This document shows, in pieces, positions 1-4,845 of a stretch of DNA of 7,915 nt. The notes under the pieces were generated by a model. It was not told the DNA's origin, made no database searches, and saw nothing but the letters and a program-made list of their open reading frames with translations. Numbering within the stretch: position 1 is the first letter of the stretch; each line of letters begins with the position of its first letter. The stretch lies in assembly GCA_964496705.1 (NCBI GenBank), contig CAZCBJ010000187.1, forward strand, positions 1 to 7,915. Reading direction: 5' to 3'. Source of the DNA: CAZCBJ01 sp964496705 (lineage in GTDB: Bacteria > Chloroflexota > Anaerolineae > Anaerolineales > Anaerolineaceae). The translations under genes and the position numbers were made by a program.

Positions 1-709
1 CTTCCTGCACGTCGGCGCCAAGCTTCTCGCAGATCACGGCGATCTCGTTGATGAAGCTGATCTTGGTCGCCAGGAATGCGTTGCTGGCGTATTTGATCAT
101 CTCGGCGGTGCGCAGGTCGGTGATCAAAACAGGGCAGCGCAGGCTGGCATACAACTGGGCGACATGCTCGGCGGCTTTGCGGTCCTCGGAGCCCAGCACC
201 ACCCGGTCAGGAGCCATAAAATCATTGATGGCAGAACCTTCGCGCAGGAACTCCGGGTTCGAGACCACGCGGAAATCCAACGGTCTGCCGTTGCGCCGTT
301 TGCGGATAACATCTGCCACCCAGTCGCCGGTGCCAACCGGGACGGTGGATTTATTGACTACGATGATGGGGCCTTGAACCAGGTCGGCAATCGACTCGGC
401 GGCTGAGCGGACATACTGCAAGTCTGCCTCTCCGTCCACGCCGGAGGGGGTGCCCACCGCGATGAAGGCGAAGTCCACGCCTTCCAATGCTTCAGCGTAA
501 TCCGTGGTGAAGCTCAGGCGACCGGCCTGAACATTCTGAAGCACCAGTTGCTGCAAGCCCGGCTCATAGATAGGCATGACGCCCTGCTTGATTTTTGTGA
601 TGCGCTCGTTATCCACATCCAGACAGAACACCCGGTTGCCCAGGTCTGCAAAGCAAGTGCCAGTCACCAAACCCACATAACCTGTCCCAATCACGCAAAT
701 TTTGCTCAT
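1..709 (-). CDS. ugd: UDP-glucose 6-dehydrogenase, N-terminal part (truncated by window edge)
   Basis: This gene encodes the cytoplasmic NAD-dependent enzyme that oxidises UDP-glucose to UDP-glucuronate for exopolysaccharide or cell-envelope precursors. The 236 residues visible hold the Rossmann nucleotide-binding domain and the start of the central helix. GTGYVGL (8-14) is the dinucleotide loop, and D31 in LDVD is the expected ribose-binding acidic residue. NKSTVPVGT (119-127), NPEFLREGSA (151-160) and MIKYASNAFLA (204-214) are family signatures. K206 and N210 align with the catalytic Lys and Asn of the family. The active-site Cys and the UDP-binding C-terminal domain lie beyond base 1; family members are usually about 430-450 residues. 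ATG at 709 is chosen because AGGAGG lies 6 nt upstream of it, at 716-721. The gene is divergent from folD. UDP-N-acetylmannosamine dehydrogenase is less likely given the YVGL and NPEFLREG signatures. Confidence 0.95.
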   Translation of the reverse strand, partial: MSKICVIGTGYVGLVTGTCFADLGNRVFCLDVDNERITKIKQGVMPIYEPGLQQLVLQNVQAGRLSFTTDYAEALEGVDFAFIAVGTPSGVDGEADLQYVRSAAESIADLVQGPIIVVNKSTVPVGTGDWVADVIRKRRNGRPLDFRVVSNPEFLREGSAINDFMAPDRVVLGSEDRKAAEHVAQLYASLRCPVLITDLRTAEMIKYASNAFLATKISFINEIAVICEKLGADVQE

Positions 710-730
710 GAAGTTCCTCCTGATAGTTGT

Positions 731-761
731 ATTATAAAGCAAAGCCCCTGGAGATTGTCAA
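731..761 (-). promoter_or_regulatory. Candidate sigma70-like promoter of ugd
   Basis: Read on the minus strand, a perfect TTGACA (756-761) is followed by a perfect TATAAT (731-736). The spacer is 19 bp, longer than the usual 17, so the promoter may be weak or regulated. The -10 ends 21 nt before the ugd start codon, leaving room for a short leader that contains the AGGAGG ribosome-binding site. Confidence 0.6.
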
Positions 762-774
762 ACACTTGAGTGTT
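761..774. repeat. 14-bp palindrome at the ugd -35 edge
   Basis: AACACT-TG-AGTGTT is a perfect inverted repeat with 6-bp arms and a 2-bp centre. It touches the upstream edge of the ugd -35 box, where an activator or repressor would be expected to bind. No known regulator is recognised. It also overlaps a 16-base stretch (754-769) that matches 14 of 16 positions of the palindrome region at 1811-1826. Confidence 0.35.
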
Positions 775-859
775 CAAAATGTGGGTTTAGGAGACCAAAA
801 GCGAAGAAGATGCTGAGGTGGTTATGATCATCCGCTAAAAGATTTCAGTCCAGGCAGGG

Positions 860-865
860 TATAAT
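860..865 (+). promoter_or_regulatory. Candidate -10 box upstream of folD
   Basis: A perfect TATAAT lies 42 nt before the folD start codon, which fits a leader of about 35 nt containing GGAGAG at 896-901. No convincing -35 hexamer sits 16-18 bp upstream and there is no TGn extended -10. Only the -10 is supported. Confidence 0.35.
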
Positions 866-907
866 CGCTTTAACCGAACAAGCCCATTCAAGGATGGAGA
901 GAATAGC

Positions 908-1783
908 ATGACTGCTCAAATTGTGGATGGAAATGCGCTGGCCGAACAGGTGCGGGCCGAGGTGGCTGTGCAGGTCGCGGAGATGGTGGAAGCGGGCCGA
1001 CCGCGACCGGGGTTGGCAACGGTGATTGTGGGCGAAGATCCGGCTTCGCAGTCGTATGTTCGCGCGAAGCGCAAAGCCAGTGGCGAGGTGGGTATCGAAT
1101 CGTTTGGGTTTGAGCTTCCGGCAACAACCAGCCAGGCAGAAGTGGAAGGGCTGGTGCGCGATCTGAACGCAGACCCGCGGGTCAATGGCATATTGGTGCA
1201 GTTGCCGCTGCCCAGCGGCTTGGATGAAGAACGGGTGCTCAGCGCGATCAGCATCGAAAAAGATGTGGACGGCTTTCATCCGGTCAACATCGGCCGCCTG
1301 GCGCAGAAAGGTCGCGATCCGCTGTTTGTCCCCTGCACGCCGGCAGGCGTGATGACCATGATCGGCAAGTATTTGCCCAGCCTGGAGGGAGTCAACGCGG
1401 TGGTGCTGGGTCGTTCCAATATCGTGGGCATGCCGGTGGCGCTGCTGCTGGTGCGCGCCAACGCCACGGTGACCATCTGCCACTCGCGCACCAGGGATCT
1501 GCCCTCGGTCACGCGCCAGGCAGATGTATTGGTGGCAGCAGTCGGCAAGGCGGGCATGGTGCGCGGCGATTGGGTCAAGCCGGGCGCGGTGGTCATTGAT
1601 GTGGGCGTCAACCGTGTGGAGGATGCCACCCGGTCGCGCGGCTACCGCCTGACGGGTGATGTTTGCTTCGATGAGGTGAAAGAAGTTGCCAGTGTTTTGA
1701 CTCCTGTCCCGGGCGGCGTGGGGCCGATGACGATTGCCATGTTGCTCAGTAATACGCTGCGGGCTGCAAAACTGACCGCATGA
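908..1783 (+). CDS. folD: Bifunctional methylenetetrahydrofolate dehydrogenase / methenyltetrahydrofolate cyclohydrolase
   Basis: FolD interconverts 5,10-methylene-, 5,10-methenyl- and 10-formyl-tetrahydrofolate in the cytoplasm. It supplies one-carbon units for purines, formyl-Met and thymidylate. The protein is 291 residues, the normal family length. The key residues fall at the same numbers as in the E. coli enzyme: Y50 and K54 in YVRAKRKA, Q98 in GILVQLPLP and D121 in EKDVDG. The dinucleotide-binding loop is GRSNIVGMP (168-176) and the C-terminal signature is PGGVGPMT (268-275). The start ATG has GGAGAG 6 nt upstream. No intrinsic terminator follows; the next 82 nt are the regulatory region of the following gene. 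The location next to purine-base deaminases may be metabolic or accidental. No residue anomalies were seen. Confidence 0.97.
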   Translation: MTAQIVDGNALAEQVRAEVAVQVAEMVEAGRPRPGLATVIVGEDPASQSYVRAKRKASGEVGIESFGFELPATTSQAEVEGLVRDLNADPRVNGILVQLPLPSGLDEERVLSAISIEKDVDGFHPVNIGRLAQKGRDPLFVPCTPAGVMTMIGKYLPSLEGVNAVVLGRSNIVGMPVALLLVRANATVTICHSRTRDLPSVTRQADVLVAAVGKAGMVRGDWVKPGAVVIDVGVNRVEDATRSRGYRLTGDVCFDEVKEVASVLTPVPGGVGPMTIAMLLSNTLRAAKLTA

Positions 1784-1801
1784 GTTGAGAAATGCAGCGC
1801 A

Positions 1802-1843
1802 CCCAAAACAATTGTCAGACAATTGACTTTTCCGTGTTTTGGG
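1802..1843. repeat. Outer inverted repeat enclosing the operator-like palindrome
   Basis: CCCAAAAC (1802-1809) and GTTTTGGG (1836-1843) are perfect 8-bp inverted arms separated by 26 bp. They enclose the 17-bp palindrome and share base 1809 with it. The right arm ends 2 bp before the -10 box. It could be a second protein-binding element, part of a cruciform or RNA hairpin, or chance. No T-run follows, so an intrinsic terminator for folD is not favoured. Confidence 0.45.
1809..1825. promoter_or_regulatory. Candidate GntR-type operator, perfect 17-bp palindrome
   Basis: CAATTGTC-A-GACAATTG is a perfect inverted repeat with 8-bp arms and a single central base. Its core TTGTCAGACAA fits the TNGT-N3-ACNA pattern described for many GntR-family operators, particularly the FadR subfamily. 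The right arm contains the first three bases of the -35 box (1823-1828), the classic position for a repressor that blocks RNA polymerase. The GntR/HutC-type regulator encoded at 6652-7392 in the same gene row is the natural candidate ligand-responsive repressor, by inference only. Confidence 0.6.
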
Positions 1844-1851
1844 ATTAAACT
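1823..1851 (+). promoter_or_regulatory. Candidate promoter of the purine-deaminase gene row
   Basis: TTGACT (1823-1828, 5 of 6 to consensus) and TAAACT (1846-1851, 4 of 6) are separated by exactly 17 bp. The -35 overlaps the palindrome. Transcription would start near 1858, only about 8 nt before the ATG at 1866, so the mRNA would be nearly leaderless. Confidence 0.55.
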
Positions 1852-1865
1852 CTACTCAATCCCCT

Positions 1866-3251
1866 ATGTCCACACTACTCATCCGGAATGCTGCTCTCCT
1901 GGTGACCATGGATTCCCAGCGCCGCGAAATTTGCGACGGTGGTCTTTTTGCGCGAGATGGGTTTATTCAGCAGGTAGGCTCCAGCGCGGAATTGCCCGCT
2001 CACGCCGACCAGGTGCTTGATCTGCAGGGTCATCTGGTGCTGCCGGGGTTGGTCAACACCCACCATCATTTCTACCAGACTCTCACCCGCGCCGTTCCTG
2101 CGGCGCAGGATGCCAATCTGTTCAACTGGCTAAAAACGCTGTATCCCATTTGGGCGCGGATGACCCCGGAGGATGTGTTCGTTTCGGCGCAAACTGCGTT
2201 GGCCGAGCTGGCGCTTTCGGGATGCACCACCGCCTCAGACCACCTGTACCTGTTTCCCAACGGCTCCCGACTGGATGATGAGATTGCGGCGGCGCGCGAG
2301 ATTGGGCTGCGCCTGCATGCCTCGCGCGGCTCGATGAGTCTGGGTGAAAGCCAGGGTGGTCTGCCGCCCGACAGCGTGGTGGACAGCGAGGAGGTTATCC
2401 TTGCCGACAGCCAGCGTTTGATTGAAACGTATCACGATCCCAACCCGGGCGCGCTGGTGCAGATTGTGCTGGCGCCCTGTTCGCCGTTCAGCGTGACCGG
2501 TGAATTGATGCGCCAATCCGCGGCTCTGGCGCGCCAGTACGGGGTGCATTTGCACACCCACCTGGCGGAAACGCAGGATGAGGAAGCCTTTTGTGTGCAA
2601 ATGTTTGGCCGCCGCCCGGTGGCCTACATGCAGGCGGTGGATTGGATCGGACCGGATGTGTGGTTTGCCCATTCGGTGCATGTCAATCCGGATGAGATCG
2701 GGCTGTATGCGCGGACGGGCTGCGGGGTGGCGCACTGTCCTTCGTCGAACATGCGCCTGGCTTCGGGGATTGCGCCGGTGATGGATTATCTCCGCGCCGG
2801 GGTCAAGCTGGGGCTGGGGGTGGACGGCTCGGCCAGCAACGACAGCTCGCACATGCTGGCTGAAGCGCGCCAGGCCATGCTGCTGGCGCGGCTGAATGCC
2901 GGGTTGCAGGGGGCTTCACTTTCGGGCGAGGATGCACCCCCACTGATGACCGCCCGTCAGGCGTTGGAGATCGCCACACTGGGCGGCGCGGCGGTGCTGG
3001 GGCGAAGCGATATCGGTTCTCTGGAGGCCGGCAAGTGCGCCGATTTCCTGGCGATTGACCTGGACCGGTTGGATTATGCCGGCGGGCTGCATGACCCGGT
3101 GGCTGCCGTGTTGTTCTGCGCAGCACAGAAGGTGGACTGGCTGGTGGTGGGCGGACGGGTGATCGTGCGCAAGGGCGAGCTGCTGACGCTGGATGTGCGC
3201 CGGCAGGTGGAAAAACACAATGCGGCGGCGACAAGATTGGTAGAAATGTAG
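1866..3251 (+). CDS. Amidohydrolase-superfamily deaminase, probable 8-oxoguanine deaminase
   Basis: This is probably a cytoplasmic metal-dependent deaminase converting 8-oxoguanine to urate. The 461-residue protein has the amidohydrolase plan: a small beta domain, a TIM barrel, and a C-terminal beta return (to about 440). Metal and catalytic residues are visible: H66 and H68 in NTHHHF, H232 with E235 in HTHLAE, H269 in FAHSVH and D320 in GVDGSASND. The stretches LFNWLKTLYPIWARMT (85-100), ASRGSM (152-157) and MRLASGIAPV (296-305) are, from memory, those of the 8-oxoguanine deaminase group typified by Pseudomonas PA0142, rather than of guanine deaminase. ATG 1866 is preferred over an in-frame TTG at 1839, because the latter lies inside the predicted promoter. 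No Shine-Dalgarno precedes it. A related triazine or S-adenosylhomocysteine-type deaminase is the main alternative. It is followed 1 nt later by the methyltransferase. Confidence 0.85.
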   Translation: MSTLLIRNAALLVTMDSQRREICDGGLFARDGFIQQVGSSAELPAHADQVLDLQGHLVLPGLVNTHHHFYQTLTRAVPAAQDANLFNWLKTLYPIWARMTPEDVFVSAQTALAELALSGCTTASDHLYLFPNGSRLDDEIAAAREIGLRLHASRGSMSLGESQGGLPPDSVVDSEEVILADSQRLIETYHDPNPGALVQIVLAPCSPFSVTGELMRQSAALARQYGVHLHTHLAETQDEEAFCVQMFGRRPVAYMQAVDWIGPDVWFAHSVHVNPDEIGLYARTGCGVAHCPSSNMRLASGIAPVMDYLRAGVKLGLGVDGSASNDSSHMLAEARQAMLLARLNAGLQGASLSGEDAPPLMTARQALEIATLGGAAVLGRSDIGSLEAGKCADFLAIDLDRLDYAGGLHDPVAAVLFCAAQKVDWLVVGGRVIVRKGELLTLDVRRQVEKHNAAATRLVEM

Positions 3252-3252
3252 A

Positions 3253-3264
3253 ATGACTGTTTCG
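3253..3264 (+). repeat. Left copy of 12-bp border repeat
   Basis: ATGACTGTTTCG includes the methyltransferase start codon and lies 1 nt after the amidohydrolase stop. It matches 11 of 12 bases of the copy at 4834-4845, the mismatch being G/T at the seventh base. It may be a target duplication or the site of homology-based insertion. Confidence 0.5.
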
Positions 3265-4107
3265 AAAATAATTTTAGGTGACTGTAAGGAAATATTAAAA
3301 ACTCTACCGAATGACTCGGTGGATTTAATTTTCACCTCTCCACCTTATGCCGACAGCCGTTCGAATACATATGGCGGTATCCATCCTGATAAATATGTTG
3401 AATGGTTTACACCGATCAGCCAAGAATTATTGCGGCGCTTAAAACCTGATGGCACCTTCATTTTGAACATCAAAGAAAAGGTTGTCAATGGTGAAAGACA
3501 CACCTATGTGATTGATCTCATCTTGAGAATGCGCGAACACGGATGGTTGTGGACGGAAGAATTTATCTGGCATAAGAAAAATTGTTATCCAGGAAAATGG
3601 CCAAATCGATTTCGAGATGCATGGGAGCGATTATTACAGTTCAATAAAACCCGAAAATTCAATATGTATCAGGAAGCCGTCATGGTTCCGATGGGTGATT
3701 GGGCTGCCAAGCGGTTGAAAAATCTTTCGGAAACTGATAAACGACGGGATAACTCCAAAGTGGGTAGCGGATTTGGGAAAAATGTGTCGAACTGGGTTGG
3801 GCGCGAAAAAGTGTACCCCACCAATGTGCTGCACATGGCAACCGAAACGCGGAATCGTTATCACAGTGCTGTTTTTCCCGATTCACTTCCGGAATGGTTC
3901 ATTAACTTGTTCACAAGACCAGGCGATTGGGTATTGGACCCCTTCATGGGGTCTGGCACGACCAATCGGGTTGCAGAAAGAATGGGCCGCAATTCAATAG
4001 GGATAGAAATCATCTCGGAGTTTTATGAGTTGGCAAAAAGTGAAATCAGTCCTCAATTGATGTTGTTTGAAAAAGAGGGTGACTACGATGTCCATCGATC
4101 TGAATGA
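3253..4107 (+). CDS. Type II DNA methyltransferase (N4-cytosine or N6-adenine), beta-class order
   Basis: This enzyme transfers a methyl group from S-adenosylmethionine to an exocyclic amino group in DNA, protecting host sites from the endonuclease encoded next. The 284-residue protein shows the catalytic motif IV TSPPY (28-32) near the N-terminus and the SAM-binding motif I DPFMGSGTT (229-237) near the C-terminus. This is the beta-class permuted order. SPPY rather than NPPY or DPPY leans toward N4-cytosine, but does not prove it. HSAVFPDSLPEWFI (204-217) is the usual segment before motif I. The middle (about 105-200), rich in Lys, Arg and Trp, is the likely target-recognition region. No good Shine-Dalgarno precedes the start, so translation probably depends on coupling to the amidohydrolase stop 1 nt upstream. 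Its end overlaps the endonuclease gene by 20 bp. The base composition is unlike the flanking genes. The target sequence cannot be read from the protein. Confidence 0.92.
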   Translation: MTVSKIILGDCKEILKTLPNDSVDLIFTSPPYADSRSNTYGGIHPDKYVEWFTPISQELLRRLKPDGTFILNIKEKVVNGERHTYVIDLILRMREHGWLWTEEFIWHKKNCYPGKWPNRFRDAWERLLQFNKTRKFNMYQEAVMVPMGDWAAKRLKNLSETDKRRDNSKVGSGFGKNVSNWVGREKVYPTNVLHMATETRNRYHSAVFPDSLPEWFINLFTRPGDWVLDPFMGSGTTNRVAERMGRNSIGIEIISEFYELAKSEISPQLMLFEKEGDYDVHRSE

Positions 4108-4837
4108 AGTTGCAATTTATGTAAATGAGAACATTGGTGATTTCCATGAGCGGAGATTAAATAGTCTTCGAAAACTCAAGCTAAGCCAAATTCTCAAGAG
4201 GAAGAATCCTTACCTTTTCAAGGCGAAAAACATTTCTGATCCACATGATTTGGTAAAAGGGTTGCTCGACGCTCATCTATCTTCACAAGAAGAGGCGATC
4301 TTTGGCGAATTTCTGGAAGGTCTGGCGATATTTGTTTGTAATAGAGTTTATGGAGGGGCGAAATCTGCGGCGACAGGCATTGACCTTGAGTTTTCAAAAA
4401 ACCAGATAATTTATATAGTATCAATTAAGAGTGGGCCGAATTGGGGAAATAGTGGGCAAATTGCAAAAATGATTGACAATTTTCGTAAAGCACAGCGCAT
4501 ATTGAGAACTGGAAATCCCAGAATGAATGTCGTGGCTGTGAATGGTTGCTGTTATGGTCAGGAAGCTCAAATTGAAAAAGCTGAATACTTAAAGTTGTGC
4601 GGTCAAGATTTTTGGGAATTCATATCCGGTAATAAAAACCTGTACTTGGAAATTATTGTGCCTTTAGGCTATCGCGCTAAAGAAAGAAATGATGAATTTG
4701 ATGCTGCATATGGCCAGATAATCGTTCGTTTTAATCGGGAATTCGTTGATCAGTTTTGTGTTAATGATAGGATAGATTGGGAACAATTGGTTCGTTTCAA
4801 CTCCGAATCGATCCGAATTAAGAGCAGGGAGGTATGA
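4088..4837 (+). CDS. Type II restriction endonuclease (probable PmeII-like family)
   Basis: This is the probable cognate restriction enzyme, cutting unmethylated DNA at the site its neighbour modifies. It has 249 residues from ATG 4088. That start overlaps the methyltransferase end by 20 bp and has GAGGGTG 6 nt upstream; an in-frame TTG at 4067 is less likely. A PD-(D/E)xK-type core can be proposed: an acidic helix SQEEAIFGEFLE (66-77), GIDLEF with D99 (97-102), a strand, then SIKSGPNWGNSG (112-123) with K114. The last motif has Ser where Glu or Asp is usual. KRKNPYLFKAKNI (37-49), GYRAKERN (194-201) and a C-terminal IDWEQLVRFNS (229-239) recall what I remember as the PmeII-type endonuclease family. 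This is recollection, not a search, and the recognition site is not assigned. It is the most AT-rich gene sampled. Its TGA overlaps the ade ATG by 4 bp. Confidence 0.82.
   Translation: MSIDLNEVAIYVNENIGDFHERRLNSLRKLKLSQILKRKNPYLFKAKNISDPHDLVKGLLDAHLSSQEEAIFGEFLEGLAIFVCNRVYGGAKSAATGIDLEFSKNQIIYIVSIKSGPNWGNSGQIAKMIDNFRKAQRILRTGNPRMNVVAVNGCCYGQEAQIEKAEYLKLCGQDFWEFISGNKNLYLEIIVPLGYRAKERNDEFDAAYGQIIVRFNREFVDQFCVNDRIDWEQLVRFNSESIRIKSREV
4827..4832 (+). promoter_or_regulatory. Very close Shine-Dalgarno of ade
   Basis: GGGAGG lies inside the last codons of the endonuclease gene, with only one base between it and the ade ATG at 4834. That is much tighter than the usual 5-9 nt. Initiation of ade therefore probably relies on ribosomes terminating at the overlapping TGA (4835-4837), or uses a downstream start such as ATG 4891. 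Confidence 0.45.
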
Positions 4838-4845
4838 CTTTTTCG
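4834..4845 (+). repeat. Right copy of 12-bp border repeat
   Basis: ATGACTTTTTCG contains the ade start codon and the last base of the endonuclease stop region. It matches 11 of 12 bases at 3253-3264. GC-rich ade sequence begins just after it. Confidence 0.5.

Larger units (their letters stand above)
3253..4837 (+). other. Inserted type II restriction-modification cassette
   Basis: The methyltransferase and endonuclease genes together form an AT-rich block between two GC-rich purine deaminase genes. Hand counts give 48% and 32% G+C in two sampled 60-base blocks, against 70% at 2701-2760. The composition changes at both ends of the block. The ends coincide with an imperfect 12-bp direct repeat covering the start codons of the methyltransferase and of ade. 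No transposase, integrase or terminal inverted repeat is present, so the carrier mechanism is unknown. The operon order and reading frames of the neighbours are preserved. Confidence 0.75.

Noticed and set aside
824..831. ATGATCAT self-complementary octamer before folD
   Set aside because: Short, not aligned with a promoter element, and frequent enough by chance to carry no weight.
845..1822. Long open frame (325 codons) on the minus strand opposite folD
   Set aside because: The plus strand encodes a full-length FolD with all catalytic residues; the antisense translation is rich in His, Arg and Ala, has no recognisable domain, and is the expected shadow of a GC-rich gene.
1802..1843. Intrinsic terminator for folD
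   Set aside because: The inverted repeats are present, but no run of T follows the stem and the loop of the outer repeat is 26 nt; an operator role fits the promoter overlap better.
1839..1865. Upstream TTG start for the amidohydrolase
   Set aside because: It would add nine residues encoded inside the -10 region, has no Shine-Dalgarno, and family N-termini fit the ATG at 1866.
4067..4087. Earlier TTG start for the endonuclease
   Set aside because: ATG 4088 has the better-spaced GAGGGTG and the usual short overlap with the upstream gene.
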